35,740 nt of DNA. Origin: an uncultured Fusobacterium sp. Lineage in GTDB: Bacteria; Fusobacteriota; Fusobacteriia; Fusobacteriales; Fusobacteriaceae. The notes beneath the pieces were generated by a model that did no database searches, was not told the origin of the DNA, and worked only from the letters and a program-made list of their open reading frames with translations. Location: the NCBI GenBank assembly GCA_900542625.1, contig UQOH01000013.1:1-35740 (forward strand), written 5' to 3'. Below are positions 6,978-14,798 of this stretch, one piece after another (the first letter of the stretch is position 1; every line of letters begins with the position of its first letter). A program made the translations under genes and the position numbers.

Positions 6978-9900
6978 CTATTTTACTTTTACTCCAAATT
7001 TAACTTTTTCTCCGTTTACATTAAATTCCTGAGCAAATCCGTCCATTCCGTCAAAAACAATTTCATCTGTTAATGTATCATTTTTTATGCTGTCAGCATT
7101 TCTTGTAATGATATCTTTAATCTTATCATTTCCTTCTTGGTAAAGCACAATATGATCTACAACATTGAAATCTGCTTCTTTTCTCATAGATTGGATTTTA
7201 CTGATTATTTCTCTTACAAATCCCTCTTCGATTAATTCAGGAGTAAGTTTTGTATCAAGAACAACAACCATTCCTTTATCTGCTAAAGGCATATATCCTT
7301 CTGTCTGAGCAGTTTCTATTAATAAGTCTGACTCTGCAAGAGCTGCCTCTTCTCCGTCAGAAAGAGTAAGAGTTAATACTCCTTTTTCATCAAGTTCTTT
7401 TTTAGCTTTGCTTCCGTCAATTTCTGCTAAAAGAGTTCTGATTTCATTTACTTTCTTACCAAATCTTTGTCCTAAAGTTTTTAACTGAGGCTTGAATGTA
7501 TAAGAAGTAAATTGTGATGTATCCTCAACAAAGTGGATCTCTTTTATATTTAATTCCTCTCTGATAATATTTTGGTAAAGTTCTCCAACTTCATGGTTTG
7601 CTTTTACATAAATATTAGCAATAGGCTGTCTGTTTTTGATGTTTGCTGCATTTCTTGCTGCTCTTCCTAAAGTAACTGCTTGTAAAACTTCTTCCATGTC
7701 TGCCTCTAAAGCTGGATCTATTGCAGTTTCATCAACAACTGGGAAGTCACATAAGTGGATACTTTCAGGAGCAGTTTTGTCTATGCTTCTAACAAGGTTT
7801 TGATAAATTTCTTCTGTCATAAATGGAATCATTGGTGCAGCTGTTTTTGCAATAGTTACAAGAGCTGTATATAATGTCATATATGCAGTGATTTTATCTT
7901 CTGTCATTTCTGTTACCCAGAAACGCTCTCTGCTTCTTCTTACATACCAGTTACTTAATTCATCAACAAAGTCTTGAAGTAATCTTGCAGCCTCAAGAAG
8001 TTTGTAGTCAGCTAAGTTTTCATCTACACCTTTTACAACTGTATTTAGTTTTGACATAAGCCATTTATCCATTACAGTCATTTTTTCTTTATCAAGTGTA
8101 TATTTAGTTGCATCAAACTGGTCTATCTCAGCATAAAGAACAAAGAATGCATAAGTGTTCCATAATGTTGACATGAATTTACGTTGTCCTTCAAGAACTG
8201 CTTTTCCATGGAATCTGTTAGGAAGCCAAGGAGCTGAGTTTATGTAGAAATACCAACGGATTGCATCTGCACCGTAAGTTGCAAGAGCATCAAATGGATC
8301 AACTGCGTTTCCTTTAGATTTAGACATTTTTTGTCCGTTTTCGTCTTGAACGTGTCCAAGAACTATAACGTTTTTGTATGGTGCCTCATTGAAAATCAAT
8401 GTAGATACAGCAAGAAGAGAGTAGAACCAACCTCTTGTCTGGTCAACAGCTTCAGAAATGAAATCTGCAGGGAACTGTTTTTTGAACAGATCTTGATTTT
8501 CAAATGGATAGTGATGCTGAGCAAAAGGCATTGAACCAGAGTCAAACCAGCAGTCTATAACCTCTTTAACTCTTGTCATCTGTTTTCCACAGTGAGGACA
8601 AGTAATAGTTACTGCATCAATATATGGACGGTGAAGTTCAATATTTTCTGGACAGTTTGGTGACATCTCTTTTAATTCAGCAATACTTCCTATTGCATGT
8701 TTGTGTCCGCACTCACATTCCCATACGTTTAATGGAGTTCCCCAATATCTGTCACGGCTGATTCCCCAGTCCTGAACATTTTCTAACCAGTCACCAAAAC
8801 GACCTTTACCAATAGATTTTGGAATCCAGTTGATTGTGTTGTTGTTTCTGATTAAGTCCTCTTTAACAGCAGTCATCTTAATGAACCAAGATTCTCTTGC
8901 ATAGTAGATAAGAGGAGTATCACATCTCCAGCAGTGTGGATAGCTGTGCTCAAAGTTTGGAGCATCAAAAAGAAGTCCTTTTTTATCTAAGTCGATTAAA
9001 ATTTCTTTATCTGCTTTTTTACAGAAAGTTCCAGCCCAAGGAGTTTCTTTTGTCATTTCCCCTTTTGCATCAACTAACTGTACAAATGGAAGATCATAAA
9101 TTCTTCCAACATTTGCGTCGTCTTCCCCGAATGCAGGAGCAATATGAACTACTCCAGTACCGTCTGTAAGTGTAACATAATTGTCACAAGTTACATACCA
9201 GCATTTTTTATCAGGTTTAACAAAATCAAATAAAGGCTCATATTCTTTATATTCTAAATCTTTTCCAATAAATTCCTGAACTATTTTATAGTTTTCTTTT
9301 AATACTGCAGGCACTAAAGCCTCTGCCATATAGTAAGTATATCCTTCATGCTCAACTTTTACATAAACTTCTCTTGGGTTTACACAAAGAGCTACGTTTG
9401 AAGGAAGTGTCCATGGAGTAGTTGTCCATGCTAAGATGTAAGCATCTTCTCCTTTAACTTTAAATCTTACTACTGCTGATTTCTCTTTTACATCTTTATA
9501 TCCTTGAGCAACCTCGTGGCTTGATAAAGGTGTTCCGCATCTTGGGCAGTAAGGAACAATTTTAAATCCTTTGTATAATAATCCTTTGTCCCAGATTTGT
9601 TTTAAAGCCCACCATTCAGATTCTATAAAGTTGTTGTCATAAGTAACATATGGGTTTTCCATGTCAGCCCAGAATCCAACTGTCTTAGAGAAATCTTCCC
9701 ACATTCCTTTATATTTCCAAACGCTTTTTTTACATTCTTCGATAAATGGCTGTAAACCATAAGTTTCAATCTGCTCTTTTCCGTTGATACCTAATAGTTT
9801 TTCAACTTCAAGTTCAACAGGAAGTCCGTGAGTGTCCCAACCTGCTTTTCTTGGAACATCATAACCTTTCATTGTTCTGTATCTTGGAACCATATCTTTG

Positions 9901-10091
9901 ATAACACGAGTTAAAACGTGTCCAATATGAGGTTTCCCGTTTGCTGTAGGCGGTCCGTCATAGAAAGTGTAAGTTTTATCTCCCTTTCTTGACTCGATAC
10001 TTTTTTCAAAAATTTTGTTTTCTTCCCAGAATTTCTCAATTTCTTTTTCTCTCTCTACGAAATTTAAACTGGTAGATACTTTTTTATACAT
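6978..10091 (-). CDS. ileS: Isoleucyl-tRNA synthetase (type 2)
   Basis: Charges tRNA-Ile with isoleucine in the cytoplasm. The product has 1037 residues. The class I signature PHIGH is at residues 54-58 and KMSKS is near residue 590. The editing domain contains WTTTPWTLPSN. Cysteine pairs suggest zinc knuckles (YCPRCGTPLSS, CWRCDTPL, CECGHKH, CPHCGKQ). Length and the region KYKGMWEDFSKTVGFWADMENPYVTYD are of the type 2, eukaryote-like IleRS also common in clostridia, rather than the roughly 930-residue type 1. Type 2 enzymes are generally much less sensitive to mupirocin. A Shine-Dalgarno (AGGAGG) precedes the ATG. Expression is probably controlled by the attenuator in the leader upstream. 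Confidence 0.97.
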   Translation of the reverse strand: MYKKVSTSLNFVEREKEIEKFWEENKIFEKSIESRKGDKTYTFYDGPPTANGKPHIGHVLTRVIKDMVPRYRTMKGYDVPRKAGWDTHGLPVELEVEKLLGINGKEQIETYGLQPFIEECKKSVWKYKGMWEDFSKTVGFWADMENPYVTYDNNFIESEWWALKQIWDKGLLYKGFKIVPYCPRCGTPLSSHEVAQGYKDVKEKSAVVRFKVKGEDAYILAWTTTPWTLPSNVALCVNPREVYVKVEHEGYTYYMAEALVPAVLKENYKIVQEFIGKDLEYKEYEPLFDFVKPDKKCWYVTCDNYVTLTDGTGVVHIAPAFGEDDANVGRIYDLPFVQLVDAKGEMTKETPWAGTFCKKADKEILIDLDKKGLLFDAPNFEHSYPHCWRCDTPLIYYARESWFIKMTAVKEDLIRNNNTINWIPKSIGKGRFGDWLENVQDWGISRDRYWGTPLNVWECECGHKHAIGSIAELKEMSPNCPENIELHRPYIDAVTITCPHCGKQMTRVKEVIDCWFDSGSMPFAQHHYPFENQDLFKKQFPADFISEAVDQTRGWFYSLLAVSTLIFNEAPYKNVIVLGHVQDENGQKMSKSKGNAVDPFDALATYGADAIRWYFYINSAPWLPNRFHGKAVLEGQRKFMSTLWNTYAFFVLYAEIDQFDATKYTLDKEKMTVMDKWLMSKLNTVVKGVDENLADYKLLEAARLLQDFVDELSNWYVRRSRERFWVTEMTEDKITAYMTLYTALVTIAKTAAPMIPFMTEEIYQNLVRSIDKTAPESIHLCDFPVVDETAIDPALEADMEEVLQAVTLGRAARNAANIKNRQPIANIYVKANHEVGELYQNIIREELNIKEIHFVEDTSQFTSYTFKPQLKTLGQRFGKKVNEIRTLLAEIDGSKAKKELDEKGVLTLTLSDGEEAALAESDLLIETAQTEGYMPLADKGMVVVLDTKLTPELIEEGFVREIISKIQSMRKEADFNVVDHIVLYQEGNDKIKDIITRNADSIKNDTLTDEIVFDGMDGFAQEFNVNGEKVKFGVKVK

Positions 10092-10131
10092 AAAAACCTC
10101 CTGAATAAAAGTTTATATTATTAACTGCGTA

Positions 10132-10160
10132 ATAAAAAAGACAACCATGCAGGTTGTCTT
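10132..10160 (-). terminator. Attenuator terminator hairpin before ileS
   Basis: Nine-bp stem AAGACAACC/GGTTGTCTT (10160-10152 with 10146-10138), loop TGCAT, running into a T tract on the minus strand. It lies about 40 bases upstream of ileS with no gene between, so it can only act as a regulated terminator of the ileS transcript or as a terminator for rpsP readthrough. Confidence 0.85.
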
Positions 10161-10242
10161 CATCTTTACAAAATAATTTATTTTCTTAAGAAGAATCAGC
10201 TTATTTTACAACACCACATAATAACATCTATAATATTGTTTT

Positions 10243-10290
10243 CTAACGTATTATTGATGATATTATAATTATAGTATTTGCTAAAGTCAT
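10243..10290 (-). CDS. Predicted ileS leader peptide (15 aa, six Ile)
   Basis: A short ORF, ATG at 10290 to TAG at 10243, reads MTLANTIIIISSIIR. Six of its 15 residues are isoleucine, five of them coded by ATA. It is preceded by AGGAG at a spacing of 10 bases and by a promoter about 40 bases upstream. The Ile codons lie inside segment 1 of the predicted attenuator, the position expected for an isoleucine-sensing leader peptide. Isoleucine is common in such A+T-rich DNA, but the combination with the alternative pairings and the terminator before an isoleucyl-tRNA synthetase gene is hard to explain by chance. The peptide itself probably has no other function. Confidence 0.7.
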   Translation of the reverse strand: MTLANTIIIISSIIR

Positions 10291-10328
10291 GGCTTCTTCT
10301 CTCCTTTATCTTTCTTTTTTCTAAATAC

Positions 10329-10357
10329 AATATATCACACATTGCATATAAAAGCAA
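10329..10357 (-). promoter_or_regulatory. Predicted ileS promoter
   Basis: On the minus strand, TTGCTT (10357-10352), a 17-base spacer, then TATATT (10334-10329) with an extended TG one base before the -10. Transcription would start near 10322, just upstream of the leader-peptide ribosome site. Confidence 0.6.
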
Positions 10358-10387
10358 AATATAAATTATTTTTTAATTTAATCTAAA

Positions 10388-10651
10388 CTATTTTCTTTTA
10401 GATTCTTCAAATTTTGCCCAGATTCCAGCTTTAACTAATAAAGATTTTACTGTTCTTGTAGGTTGAGCTCCATTTTGTAAGTGAACTAAGATTTCTTCTT
10501 CTTTTAAAGTTACTTTAGAATCTTCTAATGGGTAGTAGTTTCCTAAGTATGCTACTGCGCTTCCTTCTCTTTTAGTAGTTGATTCCATAGCTACTACTCT
10601 GTATACTGGGTTTTTTTTGCTTCCTAATCTTGTTAATCTTAATTTTAACAT
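10388..10651 (-). CDS. rpsP: Small ribosomal subunit protein bS16
   Basis: Ribosomal protein S16, 87 residues, needed for 30S assembly. The N terminus MLKLRLTRLGSKKNPVYRVVAMES and the central YLGNYYPL and GAQPTRTVKSLLVKAG blocks are diagnostic. It follows ffh after a 67-base gap and has a strong Shine-Dalgarno (AAGGAGTGA). In many Firmicutes and related genomes the order is ylxM-ffh-rpsP, exactly as here, reflecting coupling of ribosome and signal-recognition-particle synthesis. Downstream genes often linked in Bacillus (khpA, rimM, trmD) are absent; ileS with its own promoter comes next. No strong terminator is visible directly after the stop. Confidence 0.98.
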   Translation of the reverse strand: MLKLRLTRLGSKKNPVYRVVAMESTTKREGSAVAYLGNYYPLEDSKVTLKEEEILVHLQNGAQPTRTVKSLLVKAGIWAKFEESKRK

Positions 10652-10718
10652 TAAAAATCACTCCTTTTATATTCTTTTATTTAAATTTTATTTTTTATTT
10701 AATTATTTATTGCTTTAT

Positions 10719-12095
10719 TTAGAAAGGAAATTTTCCTCTTCCTTTTCCGCCTTTCATATTTGGCATTCCGCTGCCCATGTTTTTCATTGCTCCAAGGTTT
10801 GGCATTTTTCCGCTGCTGAACATCTTCATCATGTTTTTCATCATTTCAAACTGTTTTAAAAGTCTGTTTACATCAGCAACATCTGTTCCGCTCCCTTTTG
10901 CAATTCTTATTTTTCTGCTTGCTTTAAGTATTTCAGGTTTAGCTCTTTCTTCTTTTGTCATAGACTGAATAATTGCTCTTACCTTTTTCATCTCTTTTTC
11001 TGCAAGAGAAAGATCTCCAAGGTCGTTTCCAACTCCCGGTATCATTTTTAAAACACTTGCAAGAGGTCCCATCTTTTTAACCATATGTAACATTTTCAAG
11101 AAATCCTCAAGGTTAAATTTCTGAGTTCTTATTTTTTCTTCCAATGATTTTGCATCATCTTCATTGATGTTTTCCTGAGCTTTTTCAACAAGAGATACAA
11201 CGTCTCCCATTCCTAAAATTCTTGATGCAAGTCTTTCTGGATGGAACAGCTCTAAATCTCCTATTTTTTCTCCGACCCCTACAAATTTAATTGGTTTTCC
11301 AACTACGGATTTAATTGAAAGAGCAGCTCCTCCTCTTGTATCTCCGTCAAATTTTGTAAGAACAACACCATCTATGCTTAATTTATCATTAAAATTCTTT
11401 GCTAAGTTTACAGCATCCTGACCAATCATAGCATCTACTACAAGTAAAATCTCTTGTGGTCTTACTGTTTTCTTAATCTCACTAAGTTCTTCCATAAGAG
11501 CCTCGTCAACATGAAGTCTTCCTGCAGTATCGATTATCATATATGTATAATCTCCTGCTTTTGCCTGTCCCCATGCTTTTCTTGCTATATCAACAGGGTC
11601 TTTGTTTTCCTCATCTGCATAAACAGGAACATCAATCTGATTTCCAAGAACCTGAAGCTGTTTTATAGCTGCCGGTCTGTAAACGTCTGCTGCTACAAGA
11701 TAAGGTCTTTCTCCGTCTTTTTTCAGCTTGTGGGCAAGTTTTGCTGCAAATGTAGTTTTTCCTGCTCCCTGAAGACCTGCAAGCATTAAGACAGTAGGAT
11801 TTTTAACTCCCTTTGTAAGTTTTGAGTTTGTTCCTCCAAGAAGTTCAACAAGTTCATCATTAACGATTTTTATAAACTGCTGTCCCGGATTAATCCCTCT
11901 TATAACTTCTGTTCCTATTGCTTTTTCCTGTATCTTATTTATAAAATCTTTTACAACTTTATAGTTTACATCAGCTTCTAAAAGAGACATTTTAACTTCT
12001 TTTAAAGCCTCTTTTATGTTGCTTTCGCTAAGTTTTCCATGTCCTCTTACTTTTTTGAAAATGTCCTGAAATCTATTTCCTAAATTTTCTAACAT
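10719..12095 (-). CDS. ffh: Signal recognition particle protein Ffh (SRP54)
   Basis: GTPase that, with 4.5S RNA, binds signal sequences of nascent chains and targets them to FtsY and the Sec translocon. The protein has 458 residues: an N domain (1-95) and a G domain with G1 LAGLQGAGKTT (106-116), DTAGR and TKFDGDTRGGAALS. A methionine-rich M domain follows (about 320-458), ending with MMKNMMKMF and a Met/Gly/Lys-rich tail that binds signal peptides. It lies 23 bases after ylxM and 67 bases before rpsP, and is probably transcribed from the ylxM promoter. Everything expected of a functional Ffh is present. Confidence 0.98.
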   Translation of the reverse strand: MLENLGNRFQDIFKKVRGHGKLSESNIKEALKEVKMSLLEADVNYKVVKDFINKIQEKAIGTEVIRGINPGQQFIKIVNDELVELLGGTNSKLTKGVKNPTVLMLAGLQGAGKTTFAAKLAHKLKKDGERPYLVAADVYRPAAIKQLQVLGNQIDVPVYADEENKDPVDIARKAWGQAKAGDYTYMIIDTAGRLHVDEALMEELSEIKKTVRPQEILLVVDAMIGQDAVNLAKNFNDKLSIDGVVLTKFDGDTRGGAALSIKSVVGKPIKFVGVGEKIGDLELFHPERLASRILGMGDVVSLVEKAQENINEDDAKSLEEKIRTQKFNLEDFLKMLHMVKKMGPLASVLKMIPGVGNDLGDLSLAEKEMKKVRAIIQSMTKEERAKPEILKASRKIRIAKGSGTDVADVNRLLKQFEMMKNMMKMFSSGKMPNLGAMKNMGSGMPNMKGGKGRGKFPF

Positions 12096-12118
12096 CTTTT
12101 TCTCCTATAATCTTTCGA

Positions 12119-12430
12119 TTAACCCATTTTTTCAATAATTTTATCCAGATTTTCTTTTTTAAAATCTTTCTGAAGTTCTAAAAGCTCATTGTAAAGCTTT
12201 CTGTCTTTTTTATAAAAATTAAGTTTTTCTTCATACTCTCTGAGAATTTTACATCCTCTTCTTATATTATCATAAACAGCCTGTCTGCTGATTTCATAAT
12301 TTTGAGCAATCTCGCTTAAAGACAAATCTTCCTCAAAATAATCTATAAGATACCTTTTCTGCTTTTCTGTAAGCAGAGGTTTATAATAATCTAAAAGTAT
12401 CCCAATTTCAATCATTTCATTTAATTCCAT
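12119..12430 (-). CDS. ylxM: YlxM/p13-family helix-turn-helix protein
   Basis: Small cytoplasmic DNA-binding-type protein of the UPF0122 family, 103 residues from ATG 12430. The sigma-70 region 4-like helix-turn-helix is clear: LTEKQKRYLIDYFEEDLSLSEIAQNYEISRQAVYDNIRRG. A helical C-terminal tail follows. The family is nearly always next to ffh and is reported to modulate the signal recognition particle pathway in streptococci. A longer reading frame from TTG 12463 is possible, but a perfect-consensus promoter lies inside that extension. The ATG at 12430, with GGTGA just upstream, is therefore the likely start. The predicted mRNA leader is then only about 10 bases. Confidence 0.9.
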   Translation of the reverse strand: MELNEMIEIGILLDYYKPLLTEKQKRYLIDYFEEDLSLSEIAQNYEISRQAVYDNIRRGCKILREYEEKLNFYKKDRKLYNELLELQKDFKKENLDKIIEKMG

Positions 12431-12445
12431 TATTATCACCAAATC

Positions 12446-12474
12446 ATTATAATAATTTTCCAAAACTTTGTCAA
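12446..12474 (-). promoter_or_regulatory. Consensus promoter of the ylxM-ffh-rpsP operon
   Basis: On the minus strand TTGACA (12474-12469), 17-base spacer, TATAAT (12451-12446): a perfect match to the vegetative sigma-factor consensus. It fixes the ylxM start and explains strong expression of ffh and rpsP. Confidence 0.85.
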
Positions 12475-12495
12475 GTATTTTTTCTTTACATTTGT

Positions 12496-13161
12496 TTATT
12501 TATTTCTGCTTCTTAATTCTCTGGCAATACTGTAAATAATCTCTCCTGTAATTCCCCAGATTACATCGCCATTGTAGGAATAGAAAAGCAGCCTTCTCGG
12601 GCTTCCTCTCCACGGCTGATTATATTTTTCAGGGAGTCCCCATTTCTTAGCAGAAAAAACTATCTTTTCCCCTTTTTCATCAAGATAAAAAGGTTCATTC
12701 TGCACTGTTACATATTCTATTTTTGGTTCTGTTTCAAGAAAAAACTCTAAAGGAACAAGGAAAAGCCTTTCTACTTCATCAGGATTTGTCTTAAGCTCTT
12801 CCATAGAAAAATTTTTTACATATCCTACATAAGCCTCAACCACAACACCTGTTGGAATTATAAGAGTTCCATATTTTCTTGTATCTGTCACCCTTTCTTT
12901 TTTTAGCCCTATTTCTTCATATGTTTCTCTTAAAGCTGTTTCCAAAAAACTTAAATCATTTTTATCTCTTCTTCCTCCGGGAAAAGAAACCTCTCCTCCC
13001 TGTCTTATTCCTTCTGCTCTTTTTTCAAAAAGTACATAAATTTTCCCATTTATTTCACAAAACAGAACCATAACAGCAGAGTTCATTGAAGATTCTCTTC
13101 CTATAATTTTACTGTGATTTTTATTATCAAAAAAACTTTTAACTGCATCTTCTTTCAGCAT
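12496..13161 (-). CDS. Nudix hydrolase, CoA pyrophosphatase-like (NudL/YeaB type)
   Basis: Nudix-fold hydrolase of 221 residues. The Nudix box is FPGGRRDKNDLSFLETALRETYEEIGL (about residues 60-86), with the catalytic REtyEEiG helix intact. The extra residues between GG and RE, and the C-terminal block VIWGITGEIIYSIAREL, are as in the CoA-diphosphatase subgroup (NudL, NUDT7/8), which cleaves CoA to phosphopantetheine and 3',5'-ADP. Assignment to CoA rather than another nucleoside-diphosphate substrate rests on that subgroup pattern only. GGTGA precedes the ATG. It sits alone between pdxR (85 bases upstream) and the ylxM promoter, with no clear terminator after it. Confidence 0.88.
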   Translation of the reverse strand: MLKEDAVKSFFDNKNHSKIIGRESSMNSAVMVLFCEINGKIYVLFEKRAEGIRQGGEVSFPGGRRDKNDLSFLETALRETYEEIGLKKERVTDTRKYGTLIIPTGVVVEAYVGYVKNFSMEELKTNPDEVERLFLVPLEFFLETEPKIEYVTVQNEPFYLDEKGEKIVFSAKKWGLPEKYNQPWRGSPRRLLFYSYNGDVIWGITGEIIYSIARELRSRNK

Positions 13162-13246
13162 AATTTCACCACTCTTTATTAATTTATATTACACCTTTAT
13201 TCTACCATTTTTATCGTTTTTTTACTATGTATAATAACTTCAAATA

Positions 13247-14662
13247 TTAGCAGCTCAAACAGGAATTACAGCATTTATATATAATTTCAACAGCTTTTGA
13301 TATATTTTCTCTGTTAATTGAAGAATAGTTTATTACAAAAATATGTTCAATATTTTCTTGATCCTCTATGTAATATTCTGATAATGACGTCAGTTTTACT
13401 CCATGCTTTTTTAAAAGAGAAATAAACTCTTGATCTGAACAATTAATATCTATTTTCATTAAAAAATGCAGTCCTGCATCTGCATTTAAAATTTTAACAA
13501 AATTTTTCAACGAACTTTCATTAATCGCATTTATTAATATATCCCGTTTATGCTGATAATGATTTCTCATTCTGTTAATATGTTTTTCAAAATATCCATT
13601 TTCAATAAATTTCGCTAAAGTATACTGCTCAAAATTGGACACAGTACACGAATAAAATGACAATGTTTCAAAATATCTCTGTAAAAGAGGACGGGGCAGA
13701 ACCATATAACTTATACGAATAGTAGAGGATAAAGTTTTTGTAAAAGTATTCATATAAATAACTTTATCTGAAACATCAATACTTTGAAGTGTGGGAATTG
13801 GTCTGCCGCTTAAACGCAGCTCACTGTCATAATCATCCTCTATAATATATCTTGTTTTCTTTTTAGAAACCCATCCTAAAAGTTCGTATCTTCGGCTTAT
13901 AGACGTTACAATTCCTGTTGGGAAATGATGAGAAGGTGAAATATGAACAATATCAATTTTTTTATCTTCTAATTCTTTTACTTTTATTCCATTTTCATCC
14001 ATAGATATAAAATCACAAGTTACAGAATGACTTTTATAAATTTTCGATATTTTTTGATAACCTGGATTTTCAACAGCATATCTTTTTTCTATTCCAAAGA
14101 GCTGAATCAATAATCCATAAAGATATTCTGTTCCTGCTCCAATAATAATCTGCTCAGGAAGCACATGTATATCACGAAAATCCTTAAGATGTCCTGCTAT
14201 AGCCTTTCTTAAAAGAAAAAGACCTCCGCTCGGAGGATTAATCATAAGCCCTTCCTGATTATTACGTAAAACTTCCCGAATTAATTTTGTCCATACTGCA
14301 AAAGGAAACAAAGCTGATGGCGTCTGATTGCTTGAAAAGTCAAATATATAGTTCTCTTCTTTATTTGTTACAGACACTGTTTCACTTTTTGTCAATGAAG
14401 TTTCAGCAGTAATATGTTTTTTTAAATCTGTCACATAAAATCCCTTTTTAGGAATAGAATATATGTACCCCTCTGACATTAAATTTTCATATGCATTCTC
14501 TACTGTAATCACACTGATGCCTAAATTTTTTGCAAAACTCCGTTTGGAAGGCAGTTTTTCTCCAGAATGTAAAATACCTTTTAATATATCTTTTTTTATA
14601 CATTTATATAAATATTCATAAAGAGAATCTGACCCTATTTCTGCAAATGAATATGTTCTCAT
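13247..14662 (-). CDS. pdxR: PdxR/MocR-family transcriptional regulator (GntR-HTH plus aminotransferase fold)
   Basis: Chimeric regulator of 471 residues. An N-terminal GntR winged helix-turn-helix (about residues 14-80, with PSKRSFAKNLGISVITVENAYENL) is joined to a fold-type I aminotransferase domain (about 115-465). The PLP-binding lysine is Lys309 in TFTKTLSSTIRISYM, and the cofactor-site EDDYDSELR (275-283) is intact, so it should sense pyridoxal 5'-phosphate. It is divergent from pdxS across 136 bases, the usual setting for PdxR, which in Listeria, Corynebacterium and streptococci activates pdxS(T) when PLP is low. Regulation of pdxS here is inferred from this arrangement. Confidence 0.93.
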   Translation of the reverse strand: MRTYSFAEIGSDSLYEYLYKCIKKDILKGILHSGEKLPSKRSFAKNLGISVITVENAYENLMSEGYIYSIPKKGFYVTDLKKHITAETSLTKSETVSVTNKEENYIFDFSSNQTPSALFPFAVWTKLIREVLRNNQEGLMINPPSGGLFLLRKAIAGHLKDFRDIHVLPEQIIIGAGTEYLYGLLIQLFGIEKRYAVENPGYQKISKIYKSHSVTCDFISMDENGIKVKELEDKKIDIVHISPSHHFPTGIVTSISRRYELLGWVSKKKTRYIIEDDYDSELRLSGRPIPTLQSIDVSDKVIYMNTFTKTLSSTIRISYMVLPRPLLQRYFETLSFYSCTVSNFEQYTLAKFIENGYFEKHINRMRNHYQHKRDILINAINESSLKNFVKILNADAGLHFLMKIDINCSDQEFISLLKKHGVKLTSLSEYYIEDQENIEHIFVINYSSINRENISKAVEIIYKCCNSCLSC

Positions 14663-14712
14663 AATCTTCTCCTTCCTTAAACTGACCTTATAAATATTAT
14701 CTATTTTGATAA

Positions 14713-14740
14713 TTTACATATATTCAATTTGTATTATAAT
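14713..14740 (+). promoter_or_regulatory. Predicted pdxS promoter
   Basis: TTTACA (14713-14718), 16-base spacer, TATAAT (14735-14740), 59 bases upstream of the pdxS ATG. It lies in the pdxR-pdxS divergent region. A degenerate direct repeat CTGTTTTGTAA/CTGTTTATTAC (14750-14760 and 14774-14784) follows and could be a regulator site. Confidence 0.6.
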
Positions 14741-14798
14741 AAAAATAATCTGTTTTGTAAAGTTAAGTACAAGCTGTTTATTACCGAGGAGGATTATC

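Larger units (their letters stand above)
10132..10322 (-). promoter_or_regulatory. ileS leader: predicted leader-peptide transcription attenuator
   Basis: This is the transcribed part of the 296-base gap between rpsP and ileS. On the minus strand it contains, in order: a Shine-Dalgarno (AGGAG, 10305-10301), a 15-codon ORF rich in isoleucine codons, and segment 1 (10266-10249). Then come segment 2 (10235-10218, extending to 10208), segment 3 (10157-10147) and a terminator. Segment 1 (ATAATATCATCAATAATA) pairs with segment 2 at 16 of 18 positions. The end of segment 2 (ATGTGGTGTTGT) can instead pair imperfectly with segment 3 (ACAACCTGCAT), which is the 5' arm and loop of the terminator. A ribosome stalled on the Ile codons would cover segment 1, free segment 2 and prevent termination. 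No T-box signature (AGGGTGG-type antiterminator bulge) is seen. Confidence 0.72.

Noticed and set aside
10201..10227. Eight-codon ORF (MLLCGVVK) in the ileS leader
   Set aside because: It has no ribosome-binding site and overlaps segment 2 of the attenuator; more likely structural RNA than a peptide.
10330..10381. A/T-only hairpin after rpsP as a terminator
   Set aside because: The possible AAATTA/TAATTT stem has no G-C pairs and no clean T tract, so it is too weak to call.
10092..10387. T-box riboswitch before ileS
   Set aside because: No Stem I specifier-loop arrangement or AGGGTGG/ACCGCG-type antiterminator sequence was found; an Ile-rich leader ORF with alternative hairpins explains the region better.
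14706..14798. N-terminal extension of pdxS from ATG 14706
   Set aside because: The extension contains the predicted promoter, has a composition unlike PdxS, and the ATG at 14799 has a strong Shine-Dalgarno and the family N terminus.
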